Shown: piece after piece, positions 1 to 8,241 of the stretch
Position numbering within the stretch: the stretch's first letter is position 1
Layout of the letters: each line of letters begins with the position of its first letter
Assembly: GCA_016124735.1 (NCBI GenBank)
Contig: WGMZ01000007.1
Location: forward strand, 124,001 to 188,000
Length of the DNA stretch: 64,000 nucleotides
Source of the DNA: Bacteroidota bacterium
GTDB lineage: Bacteria; Bacteroidota; Bacteroidia; UBA8524
Direction: 5' to 3'
The notes under the pieces: generated by a model
The model's database searches: none
What the model saw: the letters and a program-made list of their open reading frames with translations, nothing else
What the model was told of the DNA's origin: nothing
Position numbers and translations under genes: made by a program

Positions 1-1913
1 CAATCCTCTTGAACAGGTTTTTTGGTCGAGGAGATGGCATGCCGGTATGCTTCAGCTCCACCAACAAGAGGAAGAGTGAGCTGGCAACCAGAAAGGTCAA
101 TTATAAGTTGTGTTCCTGGCTCTGGTCTTAAGGTAAACTCATTGTCGCTGGAGAAAATCATCAATCCAATGCGCTGTCCCTTCCTGATAACCTGATCATC
201 CGGCATTAGATTGAAAGTTACATCATAAAACTTGCCTGGAACCAAAGGCTCGCCCTGGTTTATAGATAGATGATTTTGCGGATCTGCCCAGGCTCTGGTG
301 ATGAGATTGTCGTAAATACGACTACCTTTTTCATCTTCCCAGGGAAGTGAAACTAGCCATACCGATAAATTCGCTGCGGGTTTACTGGAAGACAGGCGGA
401 TTCTTACCTGAGCAGTTCCGGATAGATGCAGGTCCTGTTTCAAAATAGGGGTGGTATACAAAAGCCGGTATGCCGAATTTTCCTTCTCCGGCATGTTTTT
501 GCCTTTCACACGGAAATCATCTTCAAGTGTATCCAAACTAATTCCATGTTCAGTCGAAAAATCAAGGGTGCCCTGGTTATTGGCCTCCGGAAGCAGGTAC
601 AGGTTCACATTAGCAGCATCGGGGTTTGGATAGGCCAGGTAAGGAGTTGAGACCCACTCCCGTTCTCTAACAATCCGCACAGGGGGGTCTTTCTCTACTC
701 CATTTTCTATTCCATGAAGGTAGCGGGTAAACCAACGGTTTGCCATAGATAAGGGTGGATTTCCTCCATGCGCACCCTGATGCATGTAAAGCTGAACAGG
801 CAATCCTTTTTCTTTGGCTGCCTGATAAAAACGAATGCTCTGGTCGGTCATTACATTCCAGTCGTTAAATGCATATGCCATCAACATGGCTGCCTTCATC
901 GTGTCAATACGCCTGAGATAATCCCTGGAGGACCAAAAATCATTGTAGTCTCCTGTGATACGGTCTTCATTTTTCACCAGGATACTGTCTCGAACCAGCC
1001 GATTGATTAGTTTTCTTTTGGATTTATCGCCCGTATTGATAAAGTCATAGAGCACATCCACATCTTCTCCAAGGTAGCCACCCGGAGAGCGAACCAATCC
1101 ATTGGAACGGTAATAATGATAGAAGGAACTCACCGGAGCAACCGGAATGATTGCTTCCAGACCTTGTACGCCAGTGGTGGCCGCTGCCAGGCATAATGTA
1201 CCATCGTAGGATGTGCCGGTCATTCCTACCTTTCCGCTGCTCCAAAAGGCTTTAACCTCTTCAGAACCTTTTCGTGTTTTGTACGCTTTTGCTCTGCCAC
1301 ATAACCAATCAATAACTGCCTTCGGAGCCAATGATTCATTTTCCCCTCCAATAGTTGGTGCCCCATCGGATAAACCTGTGCCAGGAGAAGAAGAATAAAC
1401 TGTAATGTAGCCACGGCGAACCCATGTATTGTCTGTTTCATTTGCAATGAAAGGTCGCTTGGTACGTGTATTAAAATGAGAATGCTTGTGAGGTTTTGGT
1501 GTATCTCCTAATTCCTGCCTCACATCCCAGTTCATGTTTTTCCCTGTCAAACCTAGCATTGGCCATATTTTGAGACCATAATACGGACTGCTGGTATAGA
1601 TAACAGGCAATTTCAAATTGCCTGAATCCGTTTGATACGGCCGGGTAATGAATACGTGCATGCGGTCTGGCTTCCCATCATAATCAGAATCGAACGTTGT
1701 TTCAACCCAAACCTCTTCTTTGATCCACTCAGAAGGATTATTGAATTCAGGAACGGGTTGCGCTTCACCGTTTTTGAAGATCAGGCTCGGAGGTATAGAT
1801 GTTTGCGCTTCCGATTTGGTGCTGCTAAGTAAAAGCAGTAAAGAAAGGCAACTCAACACCAGATTCATGTTGTTAAATAAGTTCAAATCATTCTGGATCT
1901 TCAGTTTTTTCAT
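1..1913 (-). CDS. Secreted S15-family peptidase (Xaa-Pro dipeptidyl-peptidase / CocE-NonD hydrolase), 3' end off the window
   Basis: This frame is open from the ATG at 1913 to the left edge (about 637 codons), so the ORF track, which lists only closed ORFs, misses it. The family removes Xaa-Pro dipeptides or hydrolyses acyl esters with a Ser-Asp-His triad. The nucleophile motif GTSYDG is visible with Ser at about residue 235, and DGxPDRM and SPGTGLSDG near the N-terminus fit the S15 fold. The C-terminal beta-sandwich (PepX_C type) is mostly present. The N-terminus holds a hydrophobic signal (NLVLSCLSLLLLL...SEAQ), so the enzyme is exported. Met16 would also make a good signal-peptide start. 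The peptidase name is preferred over cocaine-esterase-like because of length and secretion; exact substrate is unknown. Confidence 0.85.
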   Translation of the reverse strand, partial: MKKLKIQNDLNLFNNMNLVLSCLSLLLLLSSTKSEAQTSIPPSLIFKNGEAQPVPEFNNPSEWIKEEVWVETTFDSDYDGKPDRMHVFITRPYQTDSGNLKLPVIYTSSPYYGLKIWPMLGLTGKNMNWDVRQELGDTPKPHKHSHFNTRTKRPFIANETDNTWVRRGYITVYSSSPGTGLSDGAPTIGGENESLAPKAVIDWLCGRAKAYKTRKGSEEVKAFWSSGKVGMTGTSYDGTLCLAAATTGVQGLEAIIPVAPVSSFYHYYRSNGLVRSPGGYLGEDVDVLYDFINTGDKSKRKLINRLVRDSILVKNEDRITGDYNDFWSSRDYLRRIDTMKAAMLMAYAFNDWNVMTDQSIRFYQAAKEKGLPVQLYMHQGAHGGNPPLSMANRWFTRYLHGIENGVEKDPPVRIVREREWVSTPYLAYPNPDAANVNLYLLPEANNQGTLDFSTEHGISLDTLEDDFRVKGKNMPEKENSAYRLLYTTPILKQDLHLSGTAQVRIRLSSSKPAANLSVWLVSLPWEDEKGSRIYDNLITRAWADPQNHLSINQGEPLVPGKFYDVTFNLMPDDQVIRKGQRIGLMIFSSDNEFTLRPEPGTQLIIDLSGCQLTLPLVGGAEAYRHAISSTKKPVQED

Positions 1914-1992
1914 AGTTCACTGGAATAGATAAAATGATAGTTCGAATTTAATCAGTCTGAATTGATAAAGTTGGTTTATTAAGAGGAGACAC

Positions 1993-2280
1993 ATGAAGGA
2001 TTTATTGGACAGAGATGGCAATTCCAGAGAATTATTGAATAGCGGTACTACTTACAATCAATACCAATACGCTGGTGTTCGGCATGTTCCCTCCTTCACA
2101 GGGATCAAACCAGCCATTTATACCCGGCATTACTTTATGCAAAACAATTTTCAGGATACTACAGTGACGGATCATTATTTTGCCAAAGGCCTGGGAATTA
2201 CCTACCAAGTAGTCGGACAATTATACCATAGCCAAATCAGAAGTGGAATCATAACAGTGCTCGACAGTATTCCCTTGTAA
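1993..2280 (+). CDS. Small orphan ORF, possibly a gene remnant (95 aa)
   Basis: The only plus-strand ORF between two minus-strand genes; it ends 1 bp before the stop of the next gene. It begins with ATG preceded by a purine-rich AAGAGGAG at good ribosome-binding distance. It has no signal peptide, membrane segment or recognised motif. The last 45 residues (HYFAKGLGITYQV...) read like the C-terminal strands of Bacteroidota secreted proteins or lipoproteins, while the first 40 look unstructured. It may therefore be the tail of a decayed gene. No function is assigned, and it could be non-coding. Confidence 0.35.
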   Translation: MKDLLDRDGNSRELLNSGTTYNQYQYAGVRHVPSFTGIKPAIYTRHYFMQNNFQDTTVTDHYFAKGLGITYQVVGQLYHSQIRSGIITVLDSIPL

Positions 2281-2281
2281 T

Positions 2282-4516
2282 TTAATGTAAGACCTGTACG
2301 GGCATAATCTGCGGACCTGCACTGCTCTGTATAATTAGATGATATATTCCATTAGGTAAAGTCTCGATGGAAATGACTTTTTTCGCGTCGCCAGAGGCAA
2401 GCAATTGTCCTTGTAAATTTCTCAACTCATAGGTTCCAAGTAAAAGATTATTCGGATTTAAAATTCGGATGAATTGTGCGCCTGGGTTAGGATAAACCTT
2501 CAGCATACCAAAATGAAAGGGGTCAATTCCGGTATGGTCGACCGGAGCGGGGAGTATTTCCACCTTTTTTCGTTCGCTAAAACCATAACATCCATTGGGA
2601 GTAAAGGCATTCACAATCAATAGTCCCGTGCCGTTCGTATCCCATTTTACCAGTACATCTCCGTTCAGACTATCCATCTGCAGAATATGTCCGCCAATGC
2701 AGGTCCACACCAATCCATCCCGGTAATCTTTTGGAGATTGATAGGTCTTTGTGAAAAACTCAGTACTCGTATCGCTGCCGTTAATTGCAGAGGTAACTGG
2801 CGTTCTTAAAACCTGAATATGGATGGAATCACTTCCAGAAATGCAGCTTCCAATGATTACTCTTCCGGAATACCAACCACTTTGAAGAGTGTCTTTGGCA
2901 GCAATAACAGGGAAGGCGGTGTCGCTTTGAAATCCATTCGGTCCATTCCAGTCGAAAAGAGCTCCGGTTACAGATAAACCCTGTAGAAAAAGGGTGTCGC
3001 CCTGACATAAACTGTCACCCACCATGGATTTCAGTGATGGAATTTGTGGCGGTGGATAGGTCCTGAGGGTCGTGGTATCGGTATCGGAAGTACAGAATCC
3101 ATCCTGAACAAATACCGTATAATCTCCTGCATCGGTTGTGTCGAGTGAATAAAAGACAAAACCATCGCTGCTGTCGCTGAATCCATTGGGTCCCGACCAA
3201 CGGTAGGTGATACCTGGGGATGGAGTGGAGGCTGAGAATACAACCGAATCTCCCACACATTTAGGTCCGTCGTTTGTTGCAACGGGCTTTTGAGGAGTTT
3301 GGTGAATCAAAAGCTGGGTGCTGGTATCATCCGATTGACAATTTTTATAGCTAACCCGCAAGTAATAGGGTCCAATCATACTGGTGTCCGACTGATAAAG
3401 TTTAGGGTTCTGATCACTGCTGCTAAAACTATCCGGACCAATCCATGAATAGCTTAAACCCGTAACAGTATCGGCGAACAACTGAATCGAATCGCCGCTG
3501 CAAACCGGACTGGAATTGCTCACCCCGGGAGGCAATGGACGGAATGGCACTTCTTTGCTGTTATAATCAACGCAACCGATGGTCCAGCCATACATGGTAT
3601 CACGTAAAGTCACTATATACGGCATTCGGTGCTTGAACTGATGACTGGCATTGACTGCATAGACAATCCCAGAAGTATCTCCGAAATTCCATTGCGTAGA
3701 GTATTGAGGAATCCCGTAATAAGCATAGCGGTTGTAAAACTTGTGCTGGATGATGGAGGAAGAGTTATTGGTAAACTGAATACTGGCCGTTCCTTCATTG
3801 CAACCAGTAAAGAAAAAGTCGGAGGTAATAGAATACGATACAGTGGGCATTAGGATAAAATCTGCGTTTAATGGGACGCCGCCTACGTTCACCTGATTGG
3901 ATTTGATCCAGCTGCCGTTCAGTTTTGCTCCACTGAGCCATTCCGATCTGCCGTCGCCATTGGAGTAATTGTTACAGATGACAGAAACACTGGTGCCGCT
4001 GGATGTTTCGATACTTACGATGTAGGGAACACTCAAGGTGGGCGGGTTTGAAAAACTGATGTGTTTTCTTAAATCGGATAAATATCCTCTGCCAAATGTG
4101 GTGTCGATTTGAATCGTCGCGCTTCGTATAGGACTGCCCAGTGGAAGGGAATCACTTCCGGCCAGATAGAGGTTGCAGGTAATAGTGACCACCGTGGAGC
4201 CGCCGCTGCTTTGATAAGCAAAGAAGTCAAAGCCGCTAATTTTTACTGATTGAGGAGCAGGATAATACTGAGTAAATGCACTGGCACTTGTACTGGAATT
4301 CAATGAGATGGCATAAAAACCTGTGCTTTTGTAATAAGGATAATACAAGGTGTCTTCTCCGCAGCTCCCGGATTTTCCTGTCCCCGCGTGCTGATAAAAT
4401 TGAATTTTAGGAGCCTGAATGTCATTGATTATTACATCTCGATTTTCAGACAACTGAGCATTTAGTTGGTAACTGACGCAACAAAATACAGAGAGGAAAA
4501 TGAACTTTTGTTTCAT
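2282..4516 (-). CDS. Secreted Ig/PKD-like multidomain protein with T9SS type A sorting domain
   Basis: About 744 residues from the ATG at 4516. The track start at 4531 is a TTG and adds only five residues before the signal peptide. Signal peptide KFIFLSVFCCVSYQLNAQ is followed by a beta-rich region and one PKD-like domain (QWNFGDTSG). Three Ig-like repeats follow, each with a Cys and a WxGPxGF-type motif (SWIGPDSF, RWSGPNGF, DWNGPNGF). The C-terminus has the type A sorting signal: VYPNPGAQF start, LRNLQGQLL core and a final NGIYHLII strand. The protein is expected to pass the outer membrane through T9SS and be attached to the surface or released. No catalytic site was recognised; an adhesive role is an inference. 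Confidence 0.85.
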   Translation of the reverse strand: MKQKFIFLSVFCCVSYQLNAQLSENRDVIINDIQAPKIQFYQHAGTGKSGSCGEDTLYYPYYKSTGFYAISLNSSTSASAFTQYYPAPQSVKISGFDFFAYQSSGGSTVVTITCNLYLAGSDSLPLGSPIRSATIQIDTTFGRGYLSDLRKHISFSNPPTLSVPYIVSIETSSGTSVSVICNNYSNGDGRSEWLSGAKLNGSWIKSNQVNVGGVPLNADFILMPTVSYSITSDFFFTGCNEGTASIQFTNNSSSIIQHKFYNRYAYYGIPQYSTQWNFGDTSGIVYAVNASHQFKHRMPYIVTLRDTMYGWTIGCVDYNSKEVPFRPLPPGVSNSSPVCSGDSIQLFADTVTGLSYSWIGPDSFSSSDQNPKLYQSDTSMIGPYYLRVSYKNCQSDDTSTQLLIHQTPQKPVATNDGPKCVGDSVVFSASTPSPGITYRWSGPNGFSDSSDGFVFYSLDTTDAGDYTVFVQDGFCTSDTDTTTLRTYPPPQIPSLKSMVGDSLCQGDTLFLQGLSVTGALFDWNGPNGFQSDTAFPVIAAKDTLQSGWYSGRVIIGSCISGSDSIHIQVLRTPVTSAINGSDTSTEFFTKTYQSPKDYRDGLVWTCIGGHILQMDSLNGDVLVKWDTNGTGLLIVNAFTPNGCYGFSERKKVEILPAPVDHTGIDPFHFGMLKVYPNPGAQFIRILNPNNLLLGTYELRNLQGQLLASGDAKKVISIETLPNGIYHLIIQSSAGPQIMPVQVLH

Positions 4517-4591
4517 AGAGCTGGTATCCAAGCTAGCTGAAAACTAGGAGAATAGCAAGATGAAATCGTTGAAATAAAGTCGGGATATTCT

Positions 4592-5263
4592 TTAACCCTT
4601 AGTATTTTCCAAAAGATTTTTTGCCCCTTTGAAGATGAACCAGGATGAGAGGATCAGAAAAATATGGCTGAAGTCCTTGTGGTTAAACCAAACATGAAAG
4701 TCGTAGCGGAAAGCAAAGACAAGCGCTGCAGCAATACTGAAGGCAATTCCACGCCAAATCTGAACAAAGGCATCCCTGAATATTCTTTTCCGGATCATCA
4801 TCCACGATAAACCACCCGTAACGAAAAGCAGGCCGAACGTGCTTTGAAAGGCTACCCAGACAAATTTCGGTGACCAAAAACTTAGGGTAAGGCAAGAGAG
4901 ACTGATAGCCAGGGCCAGTGAGTACAGGGCGCGGTAGAACCCGGGTTTTAAATGAGAACCAGATAAACGAATCACGGCCAACTCGAGCATGAATACGGCG
5001 ATAATGCTCAGAGCGAAGCCAGGCAATTTGCCATAAGGTCCAAATACATAAAGAAAACCATGTCCCATCACTCCACCCAAAAAAGTGGCGATGGAAAGGA
5101 ACAGAAAATGCCGAAGCAACAGTTTTCTCGTTCCAGATTCTCCATTAAGCTTTCTCAGCTGTAAATACCAATTAAATATAAAGGCCGCCAGGATGACATC
5201 CGTTAGCGTCGTCATGAATTCGTCTATCCGAAATACTCCAAAGTCTAAGCCTGGACCTTCCAT
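4592..5263 (-). CDS. Polytopic membrane protein (DUF6962-like), function unknown
   Basis: 223 residues with about six or seven hydrophobic segments (for example FLFLSIATFLGGVMGHGFLYVFG, FALSIIAVFMLELAVI, FVQIWRGIAFSIAAALVFAF) and a short acidic N-terminus. Charged and His residues (GHGFLY, HVWFNHKDFSH) occur near the membrane faces, but no transporter or enzyme motif is evident. It starts 18 bp after the stop of the short LysR-type gene and probably shares its transcript. The overall pattern reminds me of the DUF6962 family, but that name is tentative. Confidence 0.7.
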   Translation of the reverse strand: MEGPGLDFGVFRIDEFMTTLTDVILAAFIFNWYLQLRKLNGESGTRKLLLRHFLFLSIATFLGGVMGHGFLYVFGPYGKLPGFALSIIAVFMLELAVIRLSGSHLKPGFYRALYSLALAISLSCLTLSFWSPKFVWVAFQSTFGLLFVTGGLSWMMIRKRIFRDAFVQIWRGIAFSIAAALVFAFRYDFHVWFNHKDFSHIFLILSSWFIFKGAKNLLENTKG

Positions 5264-5281
5264 CTTTCTGATGATTAATTA

Positions 5282-5545
5282 TTAATGTCTTTTGAATGGC
5301 TTGATAAGCACTTCTACTTTATCTATGATTTCGCGAGCCTGCTCCACCACCTTCTTTCCTTCAGCAGTCGCGGTAATCGGCTGTTTGCTTCGATCAAAAA
5401 GCGTGACGCCAAGTCGATCTTCCATGGCTTTTACTTGTTGGCTTACGGTACTTTGTTCGGCGGCGCAATGATCTGCTGCTTTGGAAAAACTGCCGGTCTC
5501 GGCAACAGCAATCACATACTGCAATTGGCGTAATGTTACGAGCAT
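5282..5545 (-). CDS. HTH-only LysR-type transcriptional regulator (no effector domain)
   Basis: 87 residues from the ATG at 5545; the track's TTG start at 5563 adds six residues not expected before MLVTLRQLQYVIAV. The sequence is a complete LysR winged-helix DNA-binding domain: LRQLQYVIAVAETGSFSKAA, STVSQQVKAMEDRLGVTLFDR and TAEGKKVVEQAREI linker helix. It stops there. LysR proteins normally run to about 300 residues with a periplasmic-binding-protein-like sensor. The next gene starts 18 bp on, so no decayed effector domain fits in between. It may act as a constitutive DNA-binding protein or dimerise with a full-length LysR. It is transcribed away from the gene at 5638. Confidence 0.85.
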   Translation of the reverse strand: MLVTLRQLQYVIAVAETGSFSKAADHCAAEQSTVSQQVKAMEDRLGVTLFDRSKQPITATAEGKKVVEQAREIIDKVEVLIKPFKRH

Positions 5546-5637
5546 GTCTCTGAAAAAGTTCAAACAAAGATGCGGTTTTTACCCTCCTTCTACAATGCTG
5601 AACAAAAGCTACCCGAAAAAAACTCAACTTGTGAAAC

Positions 5638-6759
5638 ATGAAGTTTCTCATTTTCTGTAGCATAGCCATTTTGTATTCCGGCGGTTTATCTGCTCAGGTT
5701 CCTGCATATGGTCATCCGGGTAGCCTTGATATTGCGACCTGGAATCTGGATTGGTTCGGAAGCTCGAAATATGGACCCTCCGATGATCAGTTGCAAAGCG
5801 AATCCGTAGGCAGGGTTTTACACGATTCTGAAATTGATATTTGGTGCTTTGAAGAAGTGGCTGATACCAACCAAATGAATCAGATATTGGGGCAATACGG
5901 AAATTATGGACATGTGTATGCGCGCTATTGGCAGGACCAGAAAATTGCCTGGGTATGGAAACACGAGGAATGGGAATATTTGGATGATTCCATGATCCTC
6001 ACAAATCATTCTGTTGATTTTGCACACGGTCGATTGCCTTTATATTGCGTCTTAAAGTCAAAAATGAATGGAGATACACTTCATCTGCTCGGCCTTCATT
6101 TGAAGGCAAATACTGGAGATGAGGAATCTCAACGCCTCGCCTGGGAAAGCCGCAAAGCCAGCATAAATCTACTGAACGAATGGGTGAGTGGTCATAACGA
6201 CAGTTATCTTATACTCGCAGGCGATTGGAATGATGGTTTGAAAACAAGTGTTTACCATGACACACTCAGTTCTTTAATTCAATTAAGAGCATCCGGAACC
6301 TTTCTCACAATGTCCTTGGATAGTGCCGGATTACATAGTTGGTATTATGGCGGGCATGTGATAGATCATCTATGGACATTAGGGCCTTTCCTGCAAACCT
6401 ATGAATTGATGGAATGCCGCATTCTCCCTATGGATCTTTATTTCGCGGATTACCCCAATACAGTCTCCGACCATCTGCCGGTGTTTTGTTCTTTTAATCG
6501 ACTTACAACAGCTTTAATCAATCCTGAATCGGCGGCAATTCAGGTGTATCCTAATCCGTCAAAGGGAGAATTTTATTTGTCAGGAGCGGAGTCCATTGAA
6601 AATATACAGGTTTTTTCAATTCAAGGAATCGATTGCACAAAGACCTGTAGGAGAATAGGCAGGAACCATTGGCAAACCATGCTTTCGCCCGGCATCTATC
6701 AGATTACATTTCAGGCGGGAGAACATACCCTGTGTCGACGCTTGGTTCTGAGGCCCTGA
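5638..6759 (+). CDS. Secreted endonuclease/exonuclease/phosphatase-fold protein with T9SS type A domain
   Basis: 373 residues. Signal peptide MKFLIFCSIAILYSGGLSAQ, then an EEP (DNase I/phosphodiesterase) domain. It shows the expected catalytic stations in order: ATWNLDWFG (Asn), WCFEEV (metal-binding Glu), LGLHLKAN (His), LILAGDWND (Asp/Asn pair) and SDHLPVF (final Asp-His). Residues from about 300 on form a type A sorting domain (VYPNPSKGEFYLSG, IQGI, SPGIYQITF). The enzyme should be exported by T9SS and cleave a phosphodiester or phosphomonoester outside the cell. Whether the substrate is DNA, lipid or phosphate ester cannot be told from sequence. Confidence 0.88.
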   Translation: MKFLIFCSIAILYSGGLSAQVPAYGHPGSLDIATWNLDWFGSSKYGPSDDQLQSESVGRVLHDSEIDIWCFEEVADTNQMNQILGQYGNYGHVYARYWQDQKIAWVWKHEEWEYLDDSMILTNHSVDFAHGRLPLYCVLKSKMNGDTLHLLGLHLKANTGDEESQRLAWESRKASINLLNEWVSGHNDSYLILAGDWNDGLKTSVYHDTLSSLIQLRASGTFLTMSLDSAGLHSWYYGGHVIDHLWTLGPFLQTYELMECRILPMDLYFADYPNTVSDHLPVFCSFNRLTTALINPESAAIQVYPNPSKGEFYLSGAESIENIQVFSIQGIDCTKTCRRIGRNHWQTMLSPGIYQITFQAGEHTLCRRLVLRP

Positions 6760-6773
6760 CAGACTTATATTTG
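6742..6773 (+). promoter_or_regulatory. Bacteroidota-type promoter for efp
   Basis: TTG at 6742 and TATATTTG at 6766-6773 are separated by 21 bp, fitting the -33/-7 pattern (TTTG ... TAnnTTTG) of Bacteroidota housekeeping promoters. The box ends 14 bp before the efp ATG and lies just beyond the upstream stop codon. Confidence 0.5.
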
Positions 6774-6787
6774 CCCAAATATTACAT

Positions 6788-7351
6788 ATGGCTACTACTT
6801 CTGACATAAACGTAGGTTCTTTCATTCGGTACAATGGAGAACTGGTACAGATTATTGAATGGCAACATCGTACTCCTGGAAATTTGCGTGCATTTTACCA
6901 GGGCAAAATGAGAAGCGTTCGTACGGGTAAATTAGTGGAAAACCGTTTCCGTTCTGGAGAGAATGTGGATCTGGCTCGTGTAGAAACCAAAGACCTCCAG
7001 TATCTATATAAAGATGGAGAAAGTCTTGTATGTATGGACGGAGAAACGTTTGATCAAATCTATGTGGAAGAGGCTCTCTTTGGAAGTGCGGCTCAATTCA
7101 TGAAAGAAGGAATGATGGTAGTGGTGGCTTTCGAATCAGAAACACCAATTTCAGCCAGTGCTCCATCAACGGTTGAATTGGAGATTACCTATACGGAACC
7201 GGGCGTAAAAGGAGATACTGCAACCAATACTTTGAAGCCGGCAACGGTTGAAACCGGTGCCACAGTGAACGTGCCTTTGTTTGTAAATATTGGTGAAGTG
7301 GTGAAAATAGACACAGCTACGGGAGCTTATCTCGAGAGAGCAAAAGGATAA
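6788..7351 (+). CDS. efp: Translation elongation factor P
   Basis: 187 residues, the normal three-domain EF-P length. The KOW-like N-domain (1-65), OB domain 2 and the C-terminal signature region (GVKGDTATNTLKPATVETGATVNVPLFVNIGE) are complete. EF-P binds between the P and E sites and relieves ribosomes stalled on polyproline. The tip loop reads HRTPGNLRAF, so the position of the E. coli modified Lys34 is Asn32, with Arg34 two residues on. This matches the Pedobacter/Chitinophaga type of EF-P rather than the PGKG type of Flavobacterium. It overlaps the next gene by 1 bp (TAATG). Confidence 0.97.
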   Translation: MATTSDINVGSFIRYNGELVQIIEWQHRTPGNLRAFYQGKMRSVRTGKLVENRFRSGENVDLARVETKDLQYLYKDGESLVCMDGETFDQIYVEEALFGSAAQFMKEGMMVVVAFESETPISASAPSTVELEITYTEPGVKGDTATNTLKPATVETGATVNVPLFVNIGEVVKIDTATGAYLERAKG

Positions 7352-8241
7352 TGAAAGCACTCGGTCCTGAATCAAATTTTTTAGGGATTGAAGAACCGGC
7401 ATTGTATGAATATGAGAATGCCCGTTTTGTCATTCAATCTGCACCATACGAATTCACTTCCTCTTATTTAAGCGGTTCCGACAAAGGACCTGCTGCAATT
7501 GTAGAGGCTTCCCATTATGTTGAGTTTTACGACGAGGAGTTGGATCAGGAAACCTTCCGTCTGGGGGGGATAGCAACATTACCTGCCTTGAATTTTACCG
7601 GCAAAACGGACAAAGCAGCGGTAGATTATATTGTTTCCGAAACGGCTAAGTTATTGGACGATGATAAATTTGTGATCAGTTTGGGGGCCGAGCATACCGT
7701 TACTTTTGGCTTTGTTCAGGCTCATCTGAAAAAATACCCGAATCTAAGCGTTTTGCAGATAGATGCGCATAGTGATCTTCGTGAAGTCTATCAGGGAAAT
7801 CCATACAGTCATGCTTCTGTGATGGCACGTGTGAACGATCTCGGCGTGAGAATTTCCCAGGCAGGAATCCGAGCACAATGCAAAGAGGAAGCAGATTTGA
7901 TCAAAATCAGTCCTAATATCCGCACAGCCTATGCCCATCAGGTAAGAAGAAACCCTCACTGGATAAAGGAATTGGTGGATCATCTGAGCGACGAGGTATA
8001 CATCACTATTGATGCCGATGGATTCGATCCATCCATTATGCCAGCAGTTGGAACTGCCGAACCCAATGGCCTTTTCTGGGAAGAGACAATGGAATTGTTC
8101 CGTACCTGTGCCGCCCAAAAGAAAATTGTCGGTTTCGATATCGTCGAATGTGCACCTGCTGAGGGTAGCATATTATCTGAATTTACCCTGGCCAAAGTCC
8201 TTTACCGGCTTCTTGGCTATATAACAAAAAATACCCCATGA
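7351..8241 (+). CDS. speB: Agmatinase-family ureohydrolase
   Basis: 296 residues. Ureohydrolases remove urea from agmatine, arginine or related guanidino compounds with a binuclear Mn site. All metal ligands can be placed: GAEHT (His115), DAHSD (Asp138, His140, Asp142) and DADGFDP (Asp221, Asp223), followed by VGFDIVE. GAEHT replaces the commoner GGDHS. The short, arginase-loop-poor form favours agmatinase over arginase, but substrate is uncertain. Translationally coupled to efp (TAATG) and overlapping the next gene by 4 bp (ATGA). Confidence 0.88.
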   Translation: MKALGPESNFLGIEEPALYEYENARFVIQSAPYEFTSSYLSGSDKGPAAIVEASHYVEFYDEELDQETFRLGGIATLPALNFTGKTDKAAVDYIVSETAKLLDDDKFVISLGAEHTVTFGFVQAHLKKYPNLSVLQIDAHSDLREVYQGNPYSHASVMARVNDLGVRISQAGIRAQCKEEADLIKISPNIRTAYAHQVRRNPHWIKELVDHLSDEVYITIDADGFDPSIMPAVGTAEPNGLFWEETMELFRTCAAQKKIVGFDIVECAPAEGSILSEFTLAKVLYRLLGYITKNTP

